Part shown: positions 10,771 through 20,356 of the stretch, in pieces
Layout: every line of letters starts with the position of its first letter
Position numbering within the stretch: the first letter of the stretch is position 1
DNA from: Haplomitrium mnioides
Lineage: Eukaryota; Marchantiophyta; Haplomitriopsida; Calobryales
Assembly: GCA_049999725.1 (NCBI GenBank)
Contig: JBNGIS010036316.1
Span: 1-36,139 of the forward strand
Direction: 5' to 3'
DNA: 36,139 nt
The notes under the pieces: model-generated
What the model was told of the DNA's origin: nothing
Seen by the model: only the letters and a program-made list of their open reading frames with translations
The model's database searches: none
Made by a program: the position numbers and the translations under genes

Positions 10771-11047
10771 GGTGCTCGACGAGCTTGTGATTGGCGAAAT
10801 AACAATGAAGCAAAACAATGATGGATGAAATGGTGACTTATCAGTGTTCTGCGCGATAAGGATTGTTGCGAAAAGGTGAGCGAGGAGAGAAGTTGAATGG
10901 CGAATCAGTGATTTGTTGTGGTTTTGGTGTGGAAGTCGAACTGAAAGTTCGAAAGCTCGAAAAGGGCGAAACAACTACTTGGAGGAATTTAAAAAGTTTG
11001 AAATGGAAGGAAGATGAAGTGAGGAGTTAGTGAAAGTTCAAAAATTA

Positions 11048-11155
11048 CCATAAGAACAATTGCTAGTAATTTGTTCTTATGGCGAGCAAAGTTAGTTTAA
11101 GTTAGTGAAAGTGAGTTATTTAGTTTAAGAACAACCTGTGAGTTGTTAGTTCTTA
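11048..11155. repeat. Two stem-loops in the B LTR
   Basis: CCATAAGAACAA at 11048-11059 pairs perfectly with TTGTTCTTATGG at 11071-11082 (12-bp arms, 11-base loop). A second, weaker stem uses TAAGAAC (11126-11132) and GTTCTTA (11149-11155). Both share the core AAGAACAA. It could be a folded RNA element in U3/R or a chance relic; the right LTR cannot be compared because of the gap. Confidence 0.6.
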
Positions 11156-12286
11156 TTGAAAACTTAGTATGAAAAAGTTAGCGTGTAGAGAAGTAAGTTA
11201 GTTGATTTGGAACTGTTAGAACTGTTATTGTCAGTTGAGCAAGACATGGGGTGCAAGGCTGTTGGCGAGTTCCTGTTCTATTGGTTGTCTCATTTGTATA
11301 GGTGTGTTTCAAGTAAAATTCATGAGATTCTTGTCTGTGAGGTCCCCTACTCATGGTTGTTGATTGCAGATTTATGAGGAGTAGTTTTGATGAAGGAATA
11401 AAGATTTGGAGTTAGATTTGGTTGGTGGATGTTTTGCACATTTGCAATTGAAGAAGTCAGTCAGACTACATTAGAGAAGTGCATGTTAGTGGGTAGTTGA
11501 GTGTGTTCTGCTGGTGGGTCTGGGTTTTGAGTTCCAGATTGTGATTTGTGGGAGGTTCAGTGGCAAATCAATTCTGCTTTAAGTTCTGTTTTATTCTATA
11601 TTTGTTAAATTCTTAAGGAGAGAAGCTTTTGTGATTCTCCAGTTAGTGGATACTGGTTGGTGGGTTGCAGTAGAGCAATGAGTGCTCAGAGTTGTGTGTG
11701 CCTACAGAATGTGTGGGCATTTCACAAACAAATAGAGTAGTGGGTGGTTGGAGGAACATCAAGTGGATGTGAGATCAGGAGGGTCGCTCCATAGCTGAGT
11801 TTTCAGCATCAAGCTTTGGGATATATTGGGTTGGAGTGGCTTGAGTATCTAGTTTGAGGGAAGTGAGGTGTTGTAATGAAAGTAGGCACTAGAGTGTTGG
11901 TTTGAGAGTTTCAAGCAAGTTGGGTGACTGGTTGCTTGGGAATTTCTCTGATTCAGCTCAAGTTTAAAATCAGCATGTACAACAGCTTTCTTATTCTAGA
12001 AATGTTAGTCATATAGTTTGAGTAATTCTTGGCTTTTGTTCTATTATAGTGAGTAGTAGAAGTGGTTTATGTGTTTGATTTTGTGGAGAAAGGTTGTCAG
12101 TCCTAGAGTGGAGAGATGTCCATCTCTGAACTGATAGAGTGCAATTTCAGAACTCTTTAAAGAATCTTGAAAGTTGGTAAAAATGGATTAAGAGCAGATT
12201 TCTATATAGATCTTATGTGGTTCGATCTCGGGTTGTTCTTTTCGGGGTTGGAGTGCCACTGCTGTGCTACGACATGTGGGATTTCT

Positions 12287-12305
12287 TGGCACCGTTGTCG
12301 AGGAT
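12287..12305 (+). promoter_or_regulatory. Primer binding site 1 of B (tRNA-Asp type)
   Basis: TGGCACCGTTGTCGAGGATC matches the plant tRNA-Asp type primer site TGGCGCCGTTGCCGGGGATC at 17 of 20 positions; all three differences are G to A or C to T. It starts 13 bases after the LTR end, further than usual. It is part of a tandem duplication (see 12278-12585). Confidence 0.8.
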
Positions 12306-12453
12306 CTAATATCTAGTGTTTGCTCTTAGAAGTGGGTATAGTATCATCAGTAATGTTGGGAACTTGTTTTACTTGCTACTATTAAATTCTGCTCTTAACA
12401 TTCTATTGTGGAAATTAAATTTGTTTTGACAAGAATCTCTTGTCAAAAACCAA

Positions 12454-12473
12454 GTGGGATTTATTGGCGACGT
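12454..12473 (+). promoter_or_regulatory. Primer binding site 2 of B (duplicate)
   Basis: TTGGCGACGTTGCCAGGATC keeps CpG positions that were lost in site 1 (TTGCC), but has one base fewer and a C to A change. It sits about 169 bases downstream of site 1. Which site would prime reverse transcription cannot be told from sequence. Confidence 0.6.
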
Positions 12474-12627
12474 TGCCAGGATCTAATTTATAGTATTTGC
12501 TCTTAGAAGTGGGTATATATCATCAATAATGTTGGGAACCTGTTTTACTTGCCACTATCAAATTCTGTTCTTAACATTCTGTTGTGAAAGTTTTTTTTTT
12601 TTTGGAAGATAGCAAAAGAAGATGTGA

Positions 12628-14740
12628 ATGCATGAAATCCCAGAAGAGGATAAAGAGAGACAAAGAAAAGAGAGAGAAGAAAGACTAGAGAGACGAGAGG
12701 AGTCTAAATTGAAGTCTAAAGAAGTGAAAGATGCGGGTAGCGGAAAGGAACCTACAGAGGAGGGAGCTCAATCTTATGGGCCTCAGTCGACATTAGCTCA
12801 ATTTTAGTGGACAGATATTACTACTCTTGGAGGCATTATTGGGTTAACATCATTCCCAAAGTTAAATCTACCTTCTTCTACTTCTACTTCTACTACTTCT
12901 TCTTCTTCTTCTAGGAATTCAACCACACCTATTAGTATTAAATGTAGTGGAGCTTCAAAACCTAGTGTTGTTTTGAGAATATTGGTGACACTTGTGACTC
13001 TATTTCTTGCGATATCAGCTATGGCACAACAAGTTCCTGTAGGAGGTTATCGAACGAAGCTGAAATACCAGATCTTCAAAAGGAGATCCAATGATGATGT
13101 GGACATAATGGTGAAAAGGTTTGAAGGCTAATATTAGCAGAGCTAATCAAGAAGATGCAAATGCAGATCGGTTAAGATTGGTGGATGCTCTGTTTTCAGG
13201 TAAGGCAAGAGAATGGTATGACAATATAGGAGCAGTTTTTGGTACATGGGCAGATTTGAGGACAGCCCTTGTGACAAAGTTCAGAGGGGCAGCATATTCA
13301 ACGAAGATTTTGACCAAGCTGACCTCAATCAAGAAAAAGAAAAAGGAAGCAGTGAGGAACTACTCTCAAAGATTCAAGACAATGCAGCAGAAGCTGAGCA
13401 TTGTGAACATCCCTATGGTGGACTTAGAGTGGTATCTGAAGGGCCTGTCAAAGAAGGAAGGACGATATGTACAAAAATCAGGGGCTACTACTCTAGAGGA
13501 AGTTATTAGAGCCTTGAAGACGTATGAGAATGCAGAACTGGGGGAGAAGTTGAAAGATTCTCAGTCCAGTAGTAGCAAAGAGGAAAGCAAGAAAAAGAAA
13601 AAGAAGAGTAAGAAAAAGAAAAATAAGAAGTCTAAGAAAGTGTAGGAAAGCACTAGTTTAGATTCAGAGGAGGAATCAAGTTCATTTGAAGAGGAGGAAT
13701 TGTCGTCTTCTTCAACCTCAGAGGACAAAAAGAAGAAATCAAAATCGAAGAAATGAGAGTATAGACTGGGTAAGAAGGACATGAATAAGTTGACGAAGAA
13801 GATCGAGAAGATGGTGATTAAGCAAGCTGCCAACTTCAGAAAAAGAAGGTCCACAACTCCTTTTAGAAGTAATGTTTGGTGTACTCGATGTAAGAGAGAG
13901 GGTCATATGGAACAAGAATATAAGTATCCTCCACCTACTATGATGTATGTACAAGCGCCGTATTGGGTTGAGGAAGAACCTTAGATAATTGATCCTAGGT
14001 TAGTGCAATACCATGCATATGCAGTAGCCCAGGGTAGATGAAGACCAATGGAGAGAGTCCAGTATCAACAAATTCATGGAACGTCATATGTTCTAGCAAT
14101 TCAGCTGACGATGGTGCCAACGGTGGCACCGGGAACTTAGTTAGTACCAGTACAGGCTAGTAGGAGGTTTACAACATGTTATAACTGTGGAGCACCGGAT
14201 CATTACGCTAATGCCTGTCCTCATGCAAGGAGGCTAGTGGGATATGTATCGTTGTGTGGGAATTGTAAGAAGTCCGGGCACACAAAAGCAGAATGTCCAG
14301 CTCCTCCTGCGACAAAGATGATGGTAAAGTATGTAGAGCCACCAGGACCTGAACCAGAGGTAAGGATGCTAGTGGAGGAACTTGAAGTGGAAATTCCCTT
14401 GTTCAGAGTGAAAACTAGGAGTAAGAGCAAGGAAAAGAAGAAACAAAATGGGGGTGAAGTAGTTAGAGGAAACCCTAAGGTAGTAGTAGAAGAAAAGAAG
14501 GATCTTTAGTACAATAGGAATGATCCTAAGTATTTTCAGGATATTTCAAAGGAGGTCTCTACAGAGTTGCAGAAAGAACTTCAAGAGAAGAGGGACCATG
14601 AAAATAGATTGGAAAAACAGAGAGAAAGAGAAGAGGAGAGAATGAGGAAAGATTCAGGTAGGAAAGATGGATCTGGCTTACCTTTCGAAGGAGTAAAAGT
14701 GGATGAATTAGATTTGGATTATAATGTGGCTTTGGATGTG
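12628..14740 (+). pseudogene. gag: Element B gag, broken, with a hydrophobic N-terminal extension
   Basis: An ATG at 12628 opens a frame encoding a charged Glu/Arg segment, a Ser/Thr tract (12870-12915) and an 18-residue hydrophobic run (VVLRILVTLVTLFLAISA, 12967-13020) just before ATG 13021, where similarity to A begins (FKRRSNDDVD). After a frameshift near 13120 the capsid region follows (LVDALFSGKAREWYDN, NYSQRFKTMQQKLS), then Ser/Lys/Glu-rich tracts and three CCHC knuckles: CTRCKREGHMEQEY (last Cys lost) near 13890, CYNCGAPDHYANAC near 14180 and CGNCKKSGHTKAEC near 14265. A charged helical linker ends it. In-frame stops: TAG 12805, 13643, 13982, 14138, 14507; TGA 13754, 14039. Confidence 0.87.
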
Positions 14741-15226
14741 TAGAAGATGCTAGCCAATGTGACAGTGGGGCAAATATTGAGAATGTCTGCACCACAGAGG
14801 AAAAAGTTAAGGATGCTGACTAGCGCAAAGAAGAGGAGGTATAAACTACCTAAAGTGTCAGTCCTTGTGTCGTTTTTGCTAACAGGAACTGTTCAAGAGG
14901 AGGTGCTAGAGTATGGAGTTCCAAAAGTAGAAATTCAAATAAGCGGATGCAACGTAACAAATGTACCAATCGATGGTGGATTAGGGAAGAACATTATGGT
15001 GCTGGAAACCATAGAAGCATTGGGATTCAGTCACCTGGACAAAACACCTCAAGTGTTAAGATTGGCAGATCAGAGAAGACTGATTCCTGTAGGAGTGTTG
15101 AGAGGAGTCAAGACGGTGATTGGAGGGAGAGAGTTTGTTTTAGATTACACAGTCATAAACCCTGAATCAAAGTCAACATATCCAGTATTATTGGGACAGC
15201 CTTGGCTGTATCAAGCCAAAGTGTAG
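14741..15226 (+). pseudogene. pro: Element B aspartic protease, broken
   Basis: Retropepsin-like domain. TVGQILRMSAPQRKKL leads in; the catalytic turn is VPIDGG (Asp codon 14972-14974, Gly-Gly after it), as is usual where A has Asp-Gly-Trp. YPVLLGQPWLYQA near 15180 marks the C-terminal part. TAG at 14741 and 15224 flank it. A frameshift just after 15226 moves the linker to another frame. The flanks align well with A, so the domain limits are secure. Confidence 0.85.
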
Positions 15227-15813
15227 AATATTGGGGAAAAAGAGAGATCCGGTTTGGAACTAAACCCAAGGCAACACTATCCTGGGGAGAACCTCCATAT
15301 CAAGGAGAAACTCAGACAGTAGAGGAGTATACCTTAGAGCAGTGTGGAGAATATGATAGGTCTATTTTAGAGTCCGAAGAGAAAGCTGATCATAATCTAG
15401 AATTGTGGTTACAGGAGGACGATATGCTAATTGCTCATTTAACAGAGGATTATTGTGAGGAACTGGTTATTTGTAATCCTACTTTTTCTGGTTGGATTGA
15501 TGAACAATTTATCAAATGGAGTTTATGCAGTGATGGAAAAGGAGGCGACTTGGACAGGTTCGCATTATTTGCAGGTGAAGGGGAGAAAGTACCTGAGCTG
15601 ATTATGGAGCAAGTTACAACACACAATGTGGTAAGAGAACAACAATATAGTGCGATACAAGTAAGTCCAAGGGATCCTGAAAAGGTGTTATTTCTCTATA
15701 ATGAAATAGATGAGGAAGAAAGACAAGTTTATAAAGCGTTTTTGGCAGAGTTTCAAGATGTGTTTGCGTGGTCATATAAAGATTTAAAGGGAATACCGGT
15801 GGAACTTTGCTAG
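15227..15813 (+). pseudogene. Element B protease-RT linker
   Basis: A long uninterrupted acidic stretch (GEPPYQGETQTVEEYTLEQC onward) ending with FQDVFAWSYKDLKGIPVELC, the usual RT entry, then TAG at 15811. The phrase EEERQVYKAFLAEF precedes it. A has a shorter, more broken counterpart at 7464-7980. No catalytic domain is recognised in the linker. Confidence 0.7.
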
Positions 15814-16680
15814 CATAGGATTTATCCGAAGGAGGGTGCTGTACTGGTCAGACAGAGACAGTACTGCTTGAACCCCAAATACTCTTTACTAGTTAAAGAA
15901 GAGTTGGATAAACTATTGGCTACCAACTTTATTTATGCAATACTTTATAGTGAATGGGTGTCGCCAATAGTGATAGTCATGAAGAAAAATAGTAAGATTA
16001 GAGTGTGCCAAGATTTTAGGAGATTAAATCAGGCCACTAAAAAGGAATTTTATCCTTTACCATTTAATGATGCTATCCTAGATCAGGTGGCAAGAGCAGA
16101 ATGTTATACATTTCTAGATGGATTCTCTAGTTACAACTAGGTGAGTATCCATCCTAAAGATAGACCGAAAACTACCTTCACTACAGATTGGGGGACATAT
16201 GCTTATAATGTAATGCCTTTTGGGTTGTGTAATGCCCTAGCCACTTTTCAGAGAGCAATGACACAAATCTTTAAACCATATTTGAGGGATTTCGTAGAAT
16301 TATTTCTGGATGACTTTTGTGTGTATGGATCAAAGGAGGATCATCCTAGTCATCTAAGAAAGACTTTTGAGAGATGTAGGTGGGGTCAGTTAGGACTACA
16401 CCCTAAGAAAAGTTTTATTGCGATAAATGAAGGATTATTATTGGGACATAGAGTTTCCAACGATGGCATCACAGTAGATGTGGACAAAGTGAAAATTATA
16501 AAGGAAGTTAGAAGGCCTACTACAGTAACGGAAGTGAGAAAGTTTTTGGGAGCTACAGGCTACTATAGAAGATTCATAGAAAACTACTCCTGGATAGCTG
16601 CTCCACTTACCGATTTGTTGCAAAAAAAAGTGTTGTATTTCAGTGAGGAGAGGAGGCTTAGAAAGATTTTGAGATTTTAA
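15814..16680 (+). pseudogene. Element B reverse transcriptase, broken by one TAG
   Basis: RT landmarks in order: PKYSLLVKEELDKLLATNFI, WVSPIVIVMKK, RVCQDFRRLNQATKK, TFLDGFSSYN, then TAG at 16138, then HPKDRPKTTFTTDWG, MPFGLCNALATFQRAM, and the intact catalytic motif FLDDF (Leu-Asp-Asp codons 16306-16314). The thumb follows (VRKFLGATGYYRRFIENYSW). The frame is lost near 16625-16680 by a frameshift in an A-rich run. This is the best preserved RT in the window. A has Gln at the position of the TAG (YNQI). Confidence 0.93.
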
Positions 16681-17267
16681 GAGAGAAACTTAGTACAACT
16701 CATGTTTTAAAGCCTCTAGTTTGGGATAGACAGTTTCACGTCTATGTGGATGTCTTTGCCTTTGCAATAAGCAGTGTATTGAGTCAGAAGGATGAAGATA
16801 AGAAAGACCATCCAATTTATTATGCCAGTCAGAAGTTGACTGCAGCTAAAAAGAATTATTCGGTGACAGAGAGAGAAGCGTTGGGACTGATATTTTCAGT
16901 CAGGAAATTCAAACATTATCTGTTAGGGTATCCATTTGTATTTCATGTGGATCATAATTCACTGAAGTATTTAGTGAATAAACCTGATCTTTCTGGAAGA
17001 ATAGCAAGATGGATGTTGCTACTCCATGAATTTGATTTTGAAGTGGACATAAGACCAAGAAAGTCCCATCAGAATGTAGACTTCCTATCCAAAATTCCAG
17101 GACCAGCTGAGACAGATGATCTCAATGATAATTTTCTAGATGAAAATTTGTTCCCAATTGAGAAGGAAGGGGAGGAGAACCCCTCGTATAAAGAAATTTG
17201 GATATATTTAGAAAGTTCTATTTTACCTTCTGGTTTGAATAAGGAAGAAGAGGTAGTACTTTTCTAG
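16681..17267 (+). pseudogene. Element B RNase H
   Basis: Begins LKPLVWDRQFHVYVDVFAF; the catalytic residues of gypsy RNase H are present: Asp in YVDVFAF, Glu in TEREALGL, Asp in HVDHNSLKYL. PIYYASQKLTAAKKNYSVTE and RWMLLLHEFDFEVDIRPRK confirm the family. The frame is open from about 16690 to TAG at 17265 and continues into integrase. This is the most intact domain of the element. Confidence 0.93.
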
Positions 17268-18407
17268 AAGGTGGCACCGTATACCATTTATAGAGGAGTG
17301 TTGTATAAGAAAGGACCTGATGAGGTTTTGAGACGTTGTTTAGATCCTAATGAAATTAAAATGGTGATTGCTGCGTTGCACGATGATGAAGTAAGAGGAC
17401 ACTATACCATGCAGAATACGATGGAAAAGATTCATGAGGCAGGGTATTGGTGGCCTACGATGTACAATGATGTGAAGAGCTATATTCAGAGTTGTGACCC
17501 ATGTTAGAGAGTGGAGAAACCAACAGCAAGCAGCCATTGGCCACTTACACCTATCTTACCTTTAGCTCCATTTGAGAAATGGGGTATTGATTTTGTAGGA
17601 CCTGTTACACCAATGTCCATATATTATAAGAATAGATATATATTAGTGTGTACAGATTATGCTACCAAATGCATGGAAGCAAAAGCTACATGTAGAGATG
17701 GAGCAGTGGAAGTTGCTAACTTCCTGTTTGAGAACATAATCACAAGGTTTGGATGTCTGTTGGAGTTGATTAGTAACAGAGGAACTCATTTTCTGAATGA
17801 GGTGATTCAACGTCTTACTGACACCTATATGATTAAACACAAGAAAACAACTCCCTATAACCTAAAAGCAAATGGACATACTGAAAGAGTTAATGGATTG
17901 TTGTGTAAGATTTTGACAAAGATGTGTTCAACGTACTCATTGGATTGGGATAGGAAGTTGTACTCAGCTTTGTGGGCTTACAGAACAGTGGAGAAAGTTA
18001 CTATGAAGTAGACTCCGTTCTATATGGTTTATGGTACTCATTCTTTAGTACCAGTCGAATGGGATGTGTCGTCTATTAGGATTGCTGAAGAGGAATAGAT
18101 GCCAGACGAGGAAAGTTTATTGAACCGGATGATGGACTTGGTCAAGCTGGAGGAAGAAAAAGTTCAAGCTCTAGCCGAAACTGAAAAAGTCCAGAACAAA
18201 AGGAAAGAAGGCTATGATTCCAACTCAAAAAGGTGAATATTTTTGAAGGGGATCCAGTACTTATGTATGATAGTCGTTATTTTCGGCTCCCAAGGAAAAT
18301 CCATGTAAGATGGATGGGACCTTGTGTAGTTTCAAAAAAATTTGAGAATTGATCATTTGAGTTAGAGACAAGAGTTAATGGATCAAGAGTGAAGCGGTAT
18401 TATTCGT
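17268..18407 (+). pseudogene. Element B integrase, broken
   Basis: Zinc-binding part: H in AALHDDEV, H in RGHYTM, C in SYIQSC, C in DPC, all four present, then TAG at 17505 where A has Gln (CDACQR). Catalytic core: first Asp in WGIDFVGP, YILVCTDYATKCMEAKA, second Asp lost (ISNRGTHF, Asn codon 17775-17777), Glu present (HTERVNG). TAG at 18009 and 18096 follow. The C-terminal GPY-like module (KIHVRWMGPCVV, SRVKRYYS) reaches 18407 after a frameshift near 18180. No chromodomain is seen. Confidence 0.9.
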
Positions 18408-18433
18408 GAACGCTTGTGAGGACAATGCGCAAT

Positions 18434-18444
18434 GGAGGAGGGGG
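18434..18444 (+). promoter_or_regulatory. Polypurine tract of B
   Basis: GGAGGAGGGGG ends 3 bases before the right LTR (18448) and would prime plus-strand DNA synthesis. Confidence 0.85.
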
Positions 18445-18447
18445 CTA

Positions 18448-20356
18448 TGTGAGCGCATAGTTCTTGACAGAAGGTCAAAAATGGCTTGAAGAACTTCTCT
18501 TATGTGCGGTGGAGTGAGAAGGAAACGGTAAAGCTTCAAGTTTTGGACTAATAAGTGTAAAGTGGTAAAATGTAAGGATGAGAGGAACATTTTGGATATC
18601 ATTGGCCAAGAAGAGAGGGCTAGGTGATGAAGAAGTTGGTTTTTTTCAGTGAAGGAAAAAAAATTGTGTTGTAAAACTAATCTAATTGTTGAGGGCTAGC
18701 CAACCCCTATCTACCTATCTATTTCTAGCATATGTGTTGATGGACAGCTTGCCTAGGAGCCAGGTGAAGTGTGTCGAAGGAAGGAAGCCGATGCCCTAAA
18801 CTAGGTCTGTCCATGGGCAAGGAAGATAAGCAGTGGCTTTACACCCTTGTGGGGCTGCCTCTCGAAAGGAAGCAAGTGTGAATTGCTTATATACTGCTTC
18901 TGAGTTATGACAGAAGCCTTATGGGATAACTGGAGGTGACAGGAGAAGGCCACTTGTTACGAAGCATTTGAGAGAGCAACAACTGTTTGGACCAAGGTGG
19001 TAATCTGAAGATGAGGAAGAGATTTGCAGAATCGATCAGCTCCAAGGAAGGGGAATTAATCGAATTCGAAGGATGATCGGTTGATGTGCAAAGGAGGAGG
19101 CGATTTGCGAAGAATCGATGATCCGATATGAAATGGGAACTCTACGAATGAAAGGTAGGATTGATCTGTGTTGAAGGCTTTTGAAGGAATCGAATGTTGT
19201 AAAATTTAAGGAATAAATCTACAAAGCGAATTCTTGAGAAGGAATGTTCAGCAAATTGTTTAAGAGGAACGGTTCTGTGGCACAGAGTTTTCTAATGACG
19301 AACAAAGGTGCTTGGGGAAATTGATCTATGAAGAATTGAGGCGATGTTGCGAGTGGATTTGCTTGAGTGCCTGGTGCGGAAACGCTCTTGTGGAAAGTGA
19401 TTAGTTGCAAAAAGAGGAATTGGATTACGAAGAAATTGAAGTGAAAGAAGAGNNNNNNNNNNNNNNNNNNNNNNNNNNNNNNNNNNNNNNNNNNNNNNNN
19501 NNNNNNNNNNNNNNNNNNNNNNNNNNNNNNNNNNNNNNNNNNNNNNNNNNNNNNNNNNNNNNNNNNNNNNNNNNNNNNNNNNNNNNNNNNNNNNNNNNNN
19601 NNNNNNNNNNNNNNNNNNNNNNNNNNNNNNNNNNNNNNNNNNNNNNNNNNNNNNNNNNNNNNNNNNNNNNNNNNNNNNNNNNNNNNNNNNNNNNNNNNNN
19701 NNNNNNNNNNNNNNNNNNNNNNNNNNNNNNNNNNNNNNNNNNNNNNNNNNNNNNNNNNNNNNNNNNNNNNNNNNNNNNNNNNNNNNNNNNNNNNNNNNNN
19801 NNNNNNNNNNNNNNNNNNNNNNNNNNNNNNNNNNNNNNNNNNNNNNNNNNNNGAGATCAAGAGGGTCGTTCCATAGCTGAGTTCTTAGCATCAAGCTCTG
19901 GGATATATTGGGTTGGAGTGGCTTGAGTATCTAGTTTGAGGGAAGTGAGGTGTTGTAATGAAGGTAGGTACTAGAGTGTTGGTTTGAGAGTTTCAAGCAA
20001 GTTGGGTAACTGGTTGCTTGGGAATTTCTCTGATTCAGCTCAAGTTCAAAATCAGCATGTACATCAGCTTTCTTATCCTAGAAATGTCTGTCATACAGTT
20101 TGAGTAATTCTTGGCTTTTGTTCTATTATAGTGAGTAGTAGAAGTGGTTTATGTGTTTGATTTTGTGGAGAAAGGTTGTCAGTCCTAGAGTGGAGAGAGG
20201 TCCATCTCTGAACTGATAGAGTGCAGTTTCAAAACTCTTTAAAGAATCTTGAAAGTTGGTAAAAGTGGATTAAGAGTAGATTTCTATGTAGATCTTGCGT
20301 GGTTTGATCTCGGGTTGTTCTTTTCGAGGTTGGAGTGACATTGCTATGCTACGACA
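18448..20356 (+). repeat. Element B 3' LTR, with assembly gap
   Basis: Aligns with the left LTR from both ends. The run of 400 Ns at 19453-19852 replaces the sequence equivalent to 10317-11770 of the left LTR (1,454 bases), so the gap length is probably a placeholder. The right edge reads GCTACGACA followed by ACCA and the pol frame of A. Confidence 0.92.
19453..19852. other. Assembly gap (400 N)
   Basis: Unknown sequence. By alignment of the flanks with the left LTR of B, about 1.45 kb is expected here. Any reading frame spanning it is meaningless. Confidence 0.98.

Larger units (their letters stand above)
9312..12274 (+). repeat. Element B 5' LTR
   Basis: Starts TGAGAGCATAG (right copy TGTGAGCGCATAG) and ends GCTACGACA in both copies; 2,963 bases. 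By eye the first 310 bases differ at about 6% from the right copy. It contains the GGTTAAG module array (10591-10770) and two stem-loops (11048-11155). Small minus-strand reading frames inside the LTR (e.g. 10063-10434) have no family resemblance and are not genes. Confidence 0.92.
12278..12585 (+). repeat. Tandem duplication of about 169 bp carrying the primer site
   Basis: GTGGGATTT(C/A)TTGGC... to CATTCT(A/G)TTGTG is present twice, about 12278-12415 and 12447-12585. Each copy has a primer-site-like sequence followed by TTTGCTCTTAGAAGTGGGTATA and TGTTGGGAAC(T/C)TGTTTTACTTGC. A short spacer with two inverted TTGACAAGA copies (TTTTGACAAGAATCTCTTGTCAAAA, 12422-12446) joins them. Confidence 0.9.
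9312..20356 (+). mobile_element. Element B: Ty3/gypsy retrotransposon nested in A
   Basis: Complete element: LTR, duplicated tRNA-Asp type primer site, gag with three zinc knuckles, protease, RT, RNase H, integrase, polypurine tract, LTR. The length shown is 11,045 bases, but the true length is probably about 12.1 kb because of the gap in the right LTR. It is related to A in gag, protease and pol and belongs to the same Tat/Athila-like branch. The primer site matches that of Tat/Athila elements. It is younger than A by nesting and by lower LTR divergence. It is inactive: 13 TAG and 2 TGA interruptions and at least three frameshifts. Confidence 0.93.

Noticed and set aside
10063-10974. Overlapping minus-strand frames of 60-120 codons
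   Set aside because: They lie within the 5' LTR of B, have no recognisable domain, and their counterparts in the right LTR differ by shifts and substitutions.
12628-18407. Alternative genetic code with TAG read as Gln
   Set aside because: Elements A and C in the same window have TAA and TGA breaks as well, B also has frameshifts and a lost catalytic Asp, and CAG to TAG decay explains the pattern.
19219-19926. Long reading frames across 19453-19852 on both strands
   Set aside because: They exist only because the N run contains no stop; the region is a gap in an LTR.
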